Shown: in pieces, positions 23,499 to 31,874 of the stretch
Layout: each line of letters starts with the position of its first letter
Numbering within the stretch: the first letter of the stretch is position 1
Assembly (NCBI RefSeq): GCF_000264455.2
Contig: NC_017966.1
Coordinates: forward strand, 62,001-126,000
Length of the DNA: 64,000 nt
Origin: Tistrella mobilis KA081020-065
Lineage (GTDB): Bacteria; Pseudomonadota; Alphaproteobacteria; Tistrellales; Tistrellaceae
Direction: 5' to 3'
Notes under the pieces: generated by a model
Databases searched by the model: none
What the model saw: only the letters and a program-made list of their open reading frames with translations
What the model was told of the DNA's origin: nothing
Program-made: the position numbers and the translations under genes

Positions 23499-25691
23499 AT
23501 GGCACGCATGGCGTATCGGGCAGGCGCGGGAAAATGGGCGTTTTCCGTGTCCTGGGCAGCACTTCTGGCCGCAGGGCCGGCCGTGGCGGAAGACGCGGTC
23601 CGGCTGGACGTCCTGAAGGTTGAAGAACGGGCGACCGAGAACGGCACCGGCCCGGTCGGCGGCTATGTCGCCCGGCAGAGCCGGACCGGTACCAAGAGCG
23701 ATACGCCGATCGCAAAAACGCCGCAGAGCGTGTCGGTCGTCAGCCGGGAACAGATGCAGGCCCAGCAGGTCGAAAGCGTCGCTGAGGCGCTGCGCTACAC
23801 CCCGGGTGTCTTTGCCGAATATCGTGGCGCGTCCAATCTGCGCGATGAGATCTTCGTTCGCGGCTTCTATTACGTGCCGAAATATCTCGACGGGCTGTTC
23901 CTGGGCGGCGACCTCTCTTACGCCAAGATCGAGCCCTATCTGCTGGAACGGGTGGAAATGCTTGCCGGCCCGTCCTCGGTGCTCTACGGCCAGGCCAATC
24001 CGGGCGGGCTGGTCAACATGGTCAGCAAGACGCCGACCGATATGCCCCTCTACGAAACCGAGGTCTCGATCGGCACCGGCAATCACTACGGCGCCGCCTT
24101 CGACCTGTCGGACCGGCTGACGACCGATGGCCGCTGGGCCGGCCGGCTGGCCGTCACCGGGCTCAATCGCGATCTTCAGGAAGACGGCGCCGAACGCCGC
24201 GCCTTCGCGGTGGCGCCCTCGCTGCGCTGGACCGATCACGAGACCACCAGCCTCACCATCCTCGGCGGCTATCAGAACGAGCCCGATGCCGGCTATCGCA
24301 ACTTCCTGGATGCGGCCGGCACCATCGTGCCGATCCCGGGCTATGGCTATGTCCCCCGCGACTTCTTCGTCTCCGATACCGGTTTCGAGAAGTTCGAGCG
24401 CGAACAGCTCTGGATCGGCTATCAGCTGGAGCATGCGGTCTCGGATGCGCTGACCCTGCGCCAGAATGCCCGCTATCATCAGGTCGAGACCACGCATCAT
24501 ACCCTGATCTATGGCAGCGCCAGTGCCAGCCCGACCACCGGGGCCGCCACCATCTACAGTCGCAGCCTGACCGGCGGGGCCGACGACTGGCGGCAGTTCG
24601 CGATCGACAACCAGGCCGAATACCGCTTCGGCACCGGTGCGGCGGCCCATACCCTGCTGGCCGGCCTGGACTATCGCCACCGCACCCGCGACTACATCTG
24701 GGGCCGCAACCGCAATGTGCCGTCGATCGATGTCGCCAATCCGGTCTATGGCAATTTCGACTTCTCCTCTCTGGACCTCACCACAACCGATGATCAGGAT
24801 CTGACGGCGGAACAGTTCGGGCTCTATCTGCAGGACCAGATCGAGATCGACGGTTTCAGCCTGCTGGCCGGTCTGCGGTATGATCGCGCCTCGACCGATA
24901 TCGACGACAACTTCAACGACCTGTCCTATTCCTACGACGACAATGCGCTGACCTGGCGGGTGGGGGCGCTCTACACCTTCGATAACGGCATCGCGCCCTA
25001 CGTCTCGTATTCGACCTCGTTCGAACCGTCGCTTTACGCCCCCGAAGCGGGGCAGCCGGCCTTCGACCCCACCACCGCCCGGCAGGTCGAACTCGGCGTC
25101 AAATACGCGCCCGAGGGGACCGGCCTGCTGCTGACCGCCGCGGTCTATGATCTGCGCCAGAAGGATGTGGTGATGAGCGCCTGGGATCCCGACCTCGGCC
25201 GGTCGGTCTATTCCCAGGTCGGCGAGGTCCATAATCAGGGGCTGGAGCTGTCGGCGAAGGCTGAACTGGACGAGCACCTCTCGATGGTGGCGAGCTATTC
25301 CTATATCGACTCGACCATAGAGGACTCGGTGACCGCCGCCGAGATCGGCCGGACGCCGGCGCGGGTGCCTGCCCATACCGCGTCGCTCTGGGCCGATTAC
25401 CGATTCACCGACGGTGCCGTGCAGGGGCTGGGTCTTGGCGCGGGCGTGCGCTATATCGGCACCAGCCAGGGCAACAACACCAATGACTTCGAGGTGCCGG
25501 CCGTGACCCTGTTCGATGCCTCGGCCAGCTATGATTTTTCGGCCCTGGGCGGCAGCTGGCAGGGCGTGTCGGTGCAGGTCAACGCCAAGAACCTGACCGA
25601 CGAGACCTATGTCGCCTCCTGCGCCAGTGCCTATGCCTGCTTCTATGGCGAAGGGCGGACGGTGGTCGCGACCCTGAAGAAGCGCTGGTGA
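23499..25691 (+). CDS. TonB-dependent siderophore receptor (FhuE/FpvA/FoxA type)
   Basis: This 730-residue outer-membrane receptor has a signal peptide, a plug domain (TPQSVSVVSREQMQAQQVESVAEALRYTPGVF; FVRGF; YGQANPGGLVNMVSKTP) and a 22-strand barrel ending in VVATLKKRW, the terminal aromatic insertion signal. The plug sequence style is that of ferric hydroxamate/mixed siderophore receptors. I chose ATG 23499 because GGAG lies nine bases before it; a frame start at 23472 would add residues before the signal peptide. The N-terminus is too short for a signalling (FecA-type) domain, so regulation probably comes from the divergent AraC gene. An esterase gene follows directly, fitting ester-linked (catecholate) or hydroxamate siderophore use. 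Confidence 0.95.
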   Translation: MARMAYRAGAGKWAFSVSWAALLAAGPAVAEDAVRLDVLKVEERATENGTGPVGGYVARQSRTGTKSDTPIAKTPQSVSVVSREQMQAQQVESVAEALRYTPGVFAEYRGASNLRDEIFVRGFYYVPKYLDGLFLGGDLSYAKIEPYLLERVEMLAGPSSVLYGQANPGGLVNMVSKTPTDMPLYETEVSIGTGNHYGAAFDLSDRLTTDGRWAGRLAVTGLNRDLQEDGAERRAFAVAPSLRWTDHETTSLTILGGYQNEPDAGYRNFLDAAGTIVPIPGYGYVPRDFFVSDTGFEKFEREQLWIGYQLEHAVSDALTLRQNARYHQVETTHHTLIYGSASASPTTGAATIYSRSLTGGADDWRQFAIDNQAEYRFGTGAAAHTLLAGLDYRHRTRDYIWGRNRNVPSIDVANPVYGNFDFSSLDLTTTDDQDLTAEQFGLYLQDQIEIDGFSLLAGLRYDRASTDIDDNFNDLSYSYDDNALTWRVGALYTFDNGIAPYVSYSTSFEPSLYAPEAGQPAFDPTTARQVELGVKYAPEGTGLLLTAAVYDLRQKDVVMSAWDPDLGRSVYSQVGEVHNQGLELSAKAELDEHLSMVASYSYIDSTIEDSVTAAEIGRTPARVPAHTASLWADYRFTDGAVQGLGLGAGVRYIGTSQGNNTNDFEVPAVTLFDASASYDFSALGGSWQGVSVQVNAKNLTDETYVASCASAYACFYGEGRTVVATLKKRW

Positions 25692-25699
25692 GCCGACCG

Positions 25700-27295
25700 A
25701 TGATCCGTCCGACGCGCGCCGTCGTGCTTCCCCTCCTGATCCTGCTCGCCTCCCCGGCCGCCGATGCGGCCGGGGGGCAGGCGGTCGGCGGTAGGCTTGC
25801 CGCCGGTGAGACGGCTCTGATCGATCCTGCGGCGGCGCCGGGCGATTATCTCCGCGGTCGCCTCACCGTCGACGGCGGCCGCTTCGATCTCGATCTGGTC
25901 GATGGCGCAGGTGTGCCGCTCCGCCATTTCGGCAGCGACATCCCGACCGTCCGCAGCTTCCACCATGTCATGGGTGACACGGGCGAGCGGTTGCAGATCC
26001 GTGCGGTTGAGCCGGGCGGCTGGCGGATCGAGCTGGACCCGCCGGTCCCGGCTGCCGCCCAAAAGGCGCCTGACCCGGAACCGTTGAGCCCGACCATCGC
26101 AGCCCTTGCGCGCGATCTCGCCCGCGGCGGCGATACCGCCGGCTTCTGGGCGGACATGGCCGCGCGCGGCACGCCGCTGGTCGAGCCCGCCGACCGCCCC
26201 GACCGGCGGATCGTAACCTTCCTCGCCCGCGGTGCCCGGCACAACGTCCGGCTGTTCGGCGGGCCCGGCACCGGCCATGACGAGTTGCAGCGTCTGGGCA
26301 ACGCCGATGTCTGGTATCGCAGCTATGTTCTGTCCTCGGACACGCGGCTCGCCTATCAGCTGGCCCCGGACGTGCCCGATTTCGCCGGCACGGCGCGCGA
26401 ACGCCGGGTGGCGGTGCTGGCCACCGCCGCGGCAGATCCGCTCAATCACCATCCCTGGCCGGCCGATGCGCCCGACGTCTGGGCACGCGATTCCCTGCTG
26501 GTGCTGGATGATGCGCCGGATCAGCCCTGGGCGGATGCCGGGGCCTCCGTGCCGCGCGGCCGGCTCGATCACCTGCGGCTGACCAGCCGCCGTCTCGGCA
26601 ATACCCGCGACATCACCCTTTACCGCCCGGCCGGTTTCGATCCGGCGCGGCCGGACACCGTGCTGCTGATTCTGTTCGACGGCCGGGAGTATCAGCGGAA
26701 GGTGCCGGTGCCGCGGATTCTGGACGCGATGATCGCGGCCGGTGCCATTCCGCCGGTGGTGGCGGTGCTGGTCGACAGCCTGGACCAGGACACCCGCGGC
26801 CGCGAACTGCCGGGCCATCCGGATTTCGCCGACATGCTGGCGGAAGAGCTGCTGCCGATGGTACGCGCCGCGGCCGGCTTCGCCCCCGATCCGGCCCGCA
26901 CCGTGCTTTCGGGGTCGAGCTTCGGCGGTCTGGCCGCGATGACCGCGGCGCTCCGCCATCCGGACATTTTCGGCAATGTGCTCTCGATGTCGGGCTCGTT
27001 CTGGTGGAGCCCGTCCGGCACGCCCGAAACCGGGCGGGAATGGGTGGCCGGCCGGGTTGCGGCGGCGGCCATGCCGCCGCCGCTCCGGGTCTTCCTCGCC
27101 GCCGGGATCTACGAGACCTCGGGCGATGGGGTGACGGCGTCGATCCTCGACACCAACCGCCATCTGCGCGATGTGCTGATGGCGAAGGGCGTCTGGGTGC
27201 GCCACCGCGAATATGCCACCGGCCATGACTATGTCGCCTGGCAGGGGGTGCTCTCCGACGGGCTGGTCGCTCTGTTCGGGCGCGACCAGCCCTGA
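25700..27295 (+). CDS. Enterochelin esterase-like hydrolase (esterase D/Fes family), exported
   Basis: About 531 residues with a signal peptide (RAVVLPLLILLASPAADA). The N-terminal half is beta-rich with poorly conserved sequence; the C-terminal half is an alpha/beta hydrolase of the Fes/IroD type: strand LLILFDGREYQRK, nucleophile Ser in VLSGSSFGGLAAM, and catalytic His in GHDYVAW. It would cleave ester bonds of a ferric siderophore in the periplasm. It follows the receptor at once: a GTG at 25688 overlaps the receptor stop and ATG 25700 is nine bases after it. I prefer 25700; the difference is four residues. Exported Fes homologues (IroE-like) are known. Confidence 0.85.
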   Translation: MIRPTRAVVLPLLILLASPAADAAGGQAVGGRLAAGETALIDPAAAPGDYLRGRLTVDGGRFDLDLVDGAGVPLRHFGSDIPTVRSFHHVMGDTGERLQIRAVEPGGWRIELDPPVPAAAQKAPDPEPLSPTIAALARDLARGGDTAGFWADMAARGTPLVEPADRPDRRIVTFLARGARHNVRLFGGPGTGHDELQRLGNADVWYRSYVLSSDTRLAYQLAPDVPDFAGTARERRVAVLATAAADPLNHHPWPADAPDVWARDSLLVLDDAPDQPWADAGASVPRGRLDHLRLTSRRLGNTRDITLYRPAGFDPARPDTVLLILFDGREYQRKVPVPRILDAMIAAGAIPPVVAVLVDSLDQDTRGRELPGHPDFADMLAEELLPMVRAAAGFAPDPARTVLSGSSFGGLAAMTAALRHPDIFGNVLSMSGSFWWSPSGTPETGREWVAGRVAAAAMPPPLRVFLAAGIYETSGDGVTASILDTNRHLRDVLMAKGVWVRHREYATGHDYVAWQGVLSDGLVALFGRDQP

Positions 27296-27300
27296 CCGGC

Positions 27301-28248
27301 TCAGCGGCCGACCGGCTCCCAGCCATAGGCTGCACCATCGCTGCCCGGCGTCACCCGGCCGATGCCGGGGAAGGTGATATGGGCCCCGGCCACCAGATAG
27401 CCCTTCGCGGCGGCATCCTTCATGGCCTCCAGCCGGCTCCGGCGGGCGGCGTCCTGGTCGACGTCGAAGTCGATGGTGACCTCGGGGTCGGCGAACTGCA
27501 CGAATTCGCCATGGGTGATGTCGCCCCAGACCACCAGCGTCTCACCCTGATCGCTGACCACGATCGAGGAATGGCCCGGGGTGTGGCCGGCGCGCAGGAT
27601 CGACTGCAGCCCCGGCACCGGGTCGGCGCCATCGGCGAAGGTCGCAAAACGGCCGGTCTCGCGATAGGGGGCCGTCATGGCGACCGCCTCGTCGAAGCCG
27701 CGCCGGGCGGCCTCGGGGGCGGCGGCGCGGGCCTTCTCGCTCAGCCAGTAGGCGGCATCGCGTTCGGCCACATGCAGCCGCGCCTTCGGGAACACGGCCT
27801 TGCCGTTGCGGGTCAGCCCGCCCGAATGGTCGGCATGGATATGGGTCAGCACGATGTCGTCGATCTCGTCCGGCGTATGGCCCGCCGCCTTCAGGCTTTC
27901 AGGCAGATGGCCGAGCTTCGGCCCCAGCAGGTCGCCGGTGCCGGTATCGATCAGCACCAGCCGGCCATCGGGCATGGCGACCAGATAGGTGTTCACCGCC
28001 AGCGTCACCGGCGACTGCTTGCCGGCGCGGGCCAGTGCCGCTTCGATCTGGGGCTTGGGTTCGCCGCGCATGATATCGGCCAGCGGCACCGGGATCTGAC
28101 CGTCGGACAGGGCGGTGACGCCGATCCGGCCGATGTCGATGTGATAGGGGGCGGAGAGCGGGTCATCCGCAGCGGCGGGGCCGGCGAGGACCGAAAGGCC
28201 GAGCAGGCTGGCGAAAGCGAGCGAGGCGGCGAGGGGGGTCTTCGACAT
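27301..28248 (-). CDS. Exported metallo-beta-lactamase-fold hydrolase
   Basis: This 315-residue protein has a signal peptide (MSKTPLAASLAFASLLGLSVLAGPAAADD) and the binuclear zinc site of the MBL fold: THIHADHSGG (HxHxDH), GHTPGHSSIVV, and WGDITHGEF. Length and sequence resemble lactonase/alkyl-hydrolase-type MBL proteins rather than true beta-lactamases. A lactone is a reasonable guess for the substrate, but not proved. It ends five bases after the convergent esterase gene. Divergent LysR gene starts 84 bases from its start and probably controls it. Confidence 0.88.
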   Translation of the reverse strand: MSKTPLAASLAFASLLGLSVLAGPAAADDPLSAPYHIDIGRIGVTALSDGQIPVPLADIMRGEPKPQIEAALARAGKQSPVTLAVNTYLVAMPDGRLVLIDTGTGDLLGPKLGHLPESLKAAGHTPDEIDDIVLTHIHADHSGGLTRNGKAVFPKARLHVAERDAAYWLSEKARAAAPEAARRGFDEAVAMTAPYRETGRFATFADGADPVPGLQSILRAGHTPGHSSIVVSDQGETLVVWGDITHGEFVQFADPEVTIDFDVDQDAARRSRLEAMKDAAAKGYLVAGAHITFPGIGRVTPGSDGAAYGWEPVGR

Positions 28249-28331
28249 GGGAAGAGGTCTCCGTGATCATCGGGACGGGCTTGCCCCGGACGCCGCTTCA
28301 GGTATCTATGGTCAGGTCAGCAATCAAATCG

Positions 28332-29285
28332 ATGCGGATCATGGAGACTATCGATCATTTCAATCTGCGCGCCTTCGACCTCAACCTGCTGGTCGCCTTC
28401 GACGCACTGATGGAAGAGGGCAGCGTCACCCGGGCGGCCCGGCGGCTGAAGATCGGCCAGCCGGCGATGAGCCATGCGCTGTCGACCCTGCGCATGCTGC
28501 TGGATGACGAACTGTTCGTGCGGGTGGGGCAGGCGATGCAGCCCACCGCACGTGCCGTCGCCGTGGCCGGCCCGGTACGCACGGCGCTGATGCAGGCCCA
28601 GGCGGCGCTGGGGGCGCGGGAAAGCTTCCGCCCCGAAACCGAACGCCGCATCTTCCGCCTGGGCATGTCGAGCGAGCTGGAACTGCTGCTTCTGCCCGCG
28701 CTCACCTCGCGTCTGGCGACGGAGGCGCCTGGCATCCGCCTGCATGCCCGCATGGCGCCGTCCACCCAGGTCGAGACGATGATCGACACCGGCGTGATCG
28801 ATCTTGCGGTCGGCTGCTCGCTGGAGCCGGCCAGCCGGCATCGCGGGCTGGACCTCTTCCCGGCCGGGGTGTCGTGCTGCTTCAACCCGCAGCGCCTGGC
28901 GCTGGATGTGCCGGTCGGGCTGGATGACTATCTGGCCGGCCGTCATGCCGTCATCTCGCAAAGCGAGAGCCTGCATGGCTGCGTGCACGAGGCGCTGGAG
29001 CGGATCCGCACCGATCTCGACGTGGTGATGGCGGCGCCGGATTTCCTGACCGTGCTGTCGGCCGCGGTCGAGGCGCCGGTGATCGCCACCATCTCGACCC
29101 GCGTTGCCCGGCGCTTCGCCCCGCCGCTGGGCCTGGCCGTCTCTCCGGTGCCGCTGGATCTGGTGTTCCCGCCGGTGCGCATGGTCTGGCCGGTGCGGCT
29201 GGATCGCGACCCGGCGGCGGCCTGGCTGCGCGACCGGATCATCGAGACGCTGGGCCTCGACGTGGTGCATGATCGGGCGGCATGA
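28332..29285 (+). CDS. LysR-family transcriptional regulator (NodD/PcpR-like subgroup)
   Basis: About 317 residues. The helix-turn-helix is FDLNLLVAFDALMEEGSVTRAARRLKIGQPAMSHALSTLRMLLDDELFVR, the pattern of the NodD/LinR branch, followed by an effector domain with ISTRVARRF near the C-terminus. ATG 28332 or 28341 is a better start than the frame's first codon at 28263, because the domain begins right after. Neither has a strong ribosome-binding site. It is transcribed away from the MBL hydrolase gene, which is its probable target. Confidence 0.9.
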   Translation: MRIMETIDHFNLRAFDLNLLVAFDALMEEGSVTRAARRLKIGQPAMSHALSTLRMLLDDELFVRVGQAMQPTARAVAVAGPVRTALMQAQAALGARESFRPETERRIFRLGMSSELELLLLPALTSRLATEAPGIRLHARMAPSTQVETMIDTGVIDLAVGCSLEPASRHRGLDLFPAGVSCCFNPQRLALDVPVGLDDYLAGRHAVISQSESLHGCVHEALERIRTDLDVVMAAPDFLTVLSAAVEAPVIATISTRVARRFAPPLGLAVSPVPLDLVFPPVRMVWPVRLDRDPAAAWLRDRIIETLGLDVVHDRAA

Positions 29286-29309
29286 CGATGACCGTCACCG
29301 GGGGGAGAC

Positions 29310-29993
29310 ATGACGACATCCTTCGCCGCAGTCCTGGACCGGGCCACCCGCCATCATGGCGGGTCCGGCGGGCTGGAGGCCCGCCTTGCCGCCACGCCCT
29401 GGGCGGCTCGCACGGCCGACGAACTGCGCGCGGTGCCCGACGATCGCTTCCTGGCTGAGGCCACCCGGGTGATCTTTCAGGCCGGTTTCGACTGGGCGGC
29501 GATCGATCGTCGCTGGCCGGAGTTCGAGGCGGCATTCGAAGGCTTTGACCCTGCCCGCTGGTCGCTGATGTCGGATGACGATCTCGACCGGCTGATGGCG
29601 GCGCCCGGCATCGTGCGCAACGCCGCCAAGCTGCGCTCGGTCGGCGGCAATGCCGCCTTCTTCTCCGATGTCGCCCGCAGCCATGGCTCGGTCGCGGCCT
29701 GGATCCTGACCTTCCCGGCCGGGCGCTATATGGAGCTGGTGCGCGAGCTGAAAACGCGCGGCGACCGTCTGGGCGGCAAGACCGGCCAGCTGCTGCTGCG
29801 CCGGATGGGCGTGCCCTCGCTCATCTGCTCCGATGACGTGGTCAAGGCGCTGATCACGGCGGATGTGGTTTCGAAAGCGCCGTCATCGGCGAAGGACTTC
29901 GCCGCGGTCCAGGGTGCCCTGGACCGCTGGCAGGCGGAAACCGGCTTCGATCTCACCCGGATCAGCCGCATTCTGGCGTTGTCGGTGGGCTGA
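29310..29993 (+). CDS. tag: DNA-3-methyladenine glycosylase I family protein
   Basis: The 227-residue product matches the Tag-like family: a helical HhH-GPD-type fold with the signature ATRVIFQAGFDWAAIDRRWPEFEAAFEGFDP, and AAPGIVRNAAKLRSV. It removes 3-methyladenine from alkylated DNA. GGGGGGAG before ATG 29310 is a strong ribosome-binding site. The gene follows the LysR gene by 24 bases, perhaps by chance. The zinc-binding Cys/His residues of E. coli Tag are not all visible, so this is a Tag-like paralogue of slightly different type. Confidence 0.85.
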   Translation: MTTSFAAVLDRATRHHGGSGGLEARLAATPWAARTADELRAVPDDRFLAEATRVIFQAGFDWAAIDRRWPEFEAAFEGFDPARWSLMSDDDLDRLMAAPGIVRNAAKLRSVGGNAAFFSDVARSHGSVAAWILTFPAGRYMELVRELKTRGDRLGGKTGQLLLRRMGVPSLICSDDVVKALITADVVSKAPSSAKDFAAVQGALDRWQAETGFDLTRISRILALSVG

Positions 29994-30005
29994 TCTCCCG
30001 GCGCT

Positions 30006-30830
30006 TCATGTGCCGCCGACGATCGCCGGCCGGACCAGTGCCGCCAGCGCCGATCGCATCGCCTGGGGGTCGGTCACCCGGCGCGGGAAGCGGATGCGCA
30101 GATCCCCGTCGGGGGAGGTGAGGTCGATACCCTCGGGATCGATGCCCGCCGCGCGCCAGCGTCCGGCATCGCCGCCGCCATGCAGCCGGGCCAGGCGCCC
30201 GGGCAGGTCCTCGCCCCAGGGGCCGTTCAGCCGCTCCACCTCGTCGGCCTCGGCGGCGAGCAGGGCCTCGGCGCCGGCAAGATCGGTCAGGAAATGCGCC
30301 ACCTGCGGCTCGCCCGCATTGCGCCGCGGTCCGCCGGCGACGCGCAGATCCGCCATCTCCAGCCGGTAGAGGCCGATATCCGGCAGGGTCATATAGAGCT
30401 TCGTCTTCGGATGCCGGGCCAGATAGCGCCGGCGGACCGCTTCCAGCCTTGCCGGATCGGTTACCTGCACCACCCGTCCGACGATGGTCATCCGCACCCC
30501 CGCCAGCACATCGGTAAGCCCCGGCTCGACCAGGGTCAGCGACGCGCGCGGATCGGCCGCCAGATTGCGGGCATGCAGCGCCAGCCCGGCCATGATGAAG
30601 ACCGGGCTACCGTCGTGATCGGTCGCCAGATTGGTGGCGGCGCCATAGGGATAGCCGCTTTCCGGGTCGAGCGTCGACAGGGTGCCGAACCGCGCGGTGC
30701 GCAACAGCCGCCGGCCGTGATCTTCGGCATCGAAGGGCAGGGCGGCATCCAGGCGCAGCTCCCGGCCGCGCGGGGTGATGACGGGGGCGCCGTCGGTCGG
30801 CGTGTCGACAGAGGGGGCGGGCGTGGTCAT
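30006..30830 (-). CDS. hugZ: HugZ-family haem-degrading/PNPOx-like protein
   Basis: A 274-residue protein with an N-terminal split beta-barrel (FMN-binding PNPOx-like) domain: TARFGTLSTLDPESGYPYGAATNLATDHDG, and a C-terminal DUF2470-type helical domain (EVERLNGPWGEDLPGRLARLH ... GIDPEGIDL). This two-domain order is that of HugZ, which breaks down haem to release iron. Typical iron-uptake role fits with the siderophore genes 3 kb upstream. ATG 30830 has GGAGAG nine bases before it; the open frame runs far upstream without other signals. Some members of this family lack haem oxygenase activity. Confidence 0.82.
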   Translation of the reverse strand: MTTPAPSVDTPTDGAPVITPRGRELRLDAALPFDAEDHGRRLLRTARFGTLSTLDPESGYPYGAATNLATDHDGSPVFIMAGLALHARNLAADPRASLTLVEPGLTDVLAGVRMTIVGRVVQVTDPARLEAVRRRYLARHPKTKLYMTLPDIGLYRLEMADLRVAGGPRRNAGEPQVAHFLTDLAGAEALLAAEADEVERLNGPWGEDLPGRLARLHGGGDAGRWRAAGIDPEGIDLTSPDGDLRIRFPRRVTDPQAMRSALAALVRPAIVGGT

Positions 30831-30882
30831 GGCGGTCTCTCCGGGCTGGCGGTCGCGCAGCCGAAGGATGGGCGTCCTTTTA

Positions 30883-30903
30883 TGAGAATGCAAGTCAATC
30901 GCA
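30883..30903 (-). promoter_or_regulatory. Weak Fur/Irr-like motif between hugZ and gntR
   Basis: TGAGAATGCAAGTCAATCGCA lies 53 bases before hugZ in an AT-rich patch. Its first half matches one arm of a Fur box (TGAGAAT) but the second arm is poor. It could be an iron-responsive site for hugZ or a partial site for the neighbouring GntR protein. Confidence 0.25.
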
Positions 30904-31009
30904 ATAAAGGAGCCATGTGCGGCCGCCGCATCTTTTCCGCCACCCGGCCTTTCCAGGCGCGAGGCCGTACCGTAGCATCCAAGCCCGAAAACAGGCCCTC
31001 GCGGCCGTC

Positions 31010-31039
31010 TCTTATGTGCCAGTATCTTATGTGCCAGTA
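31010..31039. repeat. 15-bp tandem direct repeat before gntR
   Basis: TCTTATGTGCCAGTA occurs twice in a row without a mismatch, ending 12 bases before the gntR start and adjoining its ribosome-binding site GAGGAAG. It could be a regulator site or a slippage duplication. The frame through it is open and would add YVPVS repeats, but the real start is after it. Confidence 0.8.
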
Positions 31040-31051
31040 CGAGGAAGACCG

Positions 31052-31756
31052 ATGGCCGATCCGAAGCCCACTGCACTGCCCGAGCGCCGGCGCGGCTCTG
31101 GTGTCAAGATGGTCTATGACCTTCTGCGCGATGAAATTCTCGATCTGAAACTGGCACCGGGCAGCACGGTCGACGAGGCGCAGCTGGCCGAGCGGTTCAA
31201 GATGTCGCGCACGCCGATCCGCGAGGCGCTGGTCCGCCTTGCCGGTGAGGGGTTGATCGAGACGCTGCCGAACCGCTCGACCATGGTGTCGAACATCGAT
31301 TTTCTCAACCTCAGCACCTTCTTCGATGCCCTGGTGCTGATGTACCGGGTCACCACGCGGCTGGCCGCGCAGAACCATCGGCCGGAAGATCTGCCGGTCA
31401 TCCGCCGTCATCACCAGGATTACGCGGCCGCCGTCGAGGCGCGCGACGCGCTGGCGATGATCGCGACCAACGCCGCCTTCCACGCCGCCATCGCCGAGGC
31501 CGGCCGCAACCCCTATTTCACCAGCCTTTTCATAAGGTTGCTGAGCGAGGGGCGGCGCATTCTCCGGCTTTATTACCGGTCCTATGAGGAGCAGTTTCCC
31601 CAGCGCTTCGTGGACGAACACGCCGAGATGATCGCCACGATCGAAGCGCGCGACGTGGAGCGGGCCGACCAGCTGGGCAAGGCTCATGCCGAGCAGATCG
31701 TGGCCCAGGTGCAGAAGCTGTTCACCCGCAATGGCGGGCTCGACATCCCGCTCTGA
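31052..31756 (+). CDS. GntR-family regulator (FCD subgroup), probable hydroxyproline-catabolism regulator
   Basis: From ATG 31052 (GAGGAAG upstream) the protein has 234 residues. The N-terminal winged helix (DLLRDEILDLKLAPGSTVDEAQLAERFKMSRTPIREALVRLAGEGLI) is GntR, and the C-terminal all-helical FCD domain has the metal-binding His residues in NAAFHAAIAEAGRNPYF and FVDEHAEMIATIEARD. It precedes the hydroxyproline genes directly, and a palindrome ending in the FCD-type core TTGTCGACAA lies between them, so autoregulation and control of the downstream genes are likely. Effector is probably a pathway intermediate. Confidence 0.92.
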   Translation: MADPKPTALPERRRGSGVKMVYDLLRDEILDLKLAPGSTVDEAQLAERFKMSRTPIREALVRLAGEGLIETLPNRSTMVSNIDFLNLSTFFDALVLMYRVTTRLAAQNHRPEDLPVIRRHHQDYAAAVEARDALAMIATNAAFHAAIAEAGRNPYFTSLFIRLLSEGRRILRLYYRSYEEQFPQRFVDEHAEMIATIEARDVERADQLGKAHAEQIVAQVQKLFTRNGGLDIPL

Positions 31757-31792
31757 GTTTGCATTTTCTTTGTCGACAATAAAAATGCAAAC
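31757..31792. promoter_or_regulatory. 36-bp palindromic operator between gntR and the deaminase gene
   Basis: An almost perfect palindrome starts with GTTTGCATTTT (31757-31767), ends with its complement AAAATGCAAAC (31782-31792), and has the ten-base perfect palindrome TTGTCGACAA (31770-31779) in the centre. 16 of 18 base pairs match. The centre fits the FadR/FCD GntR operator pattern. It begins one base after the gntR stop and is 83 bases before the deaminase start. Confidence 0.7.
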
Positions 31793-31874
31793 TGCCATCA
31801 TGACCATGGCAGAGGGGGAGGACAGCTGCGTCCTGCCGGCGGACTGCCGATCGAACGGCTGGAAGGAAACGAAG

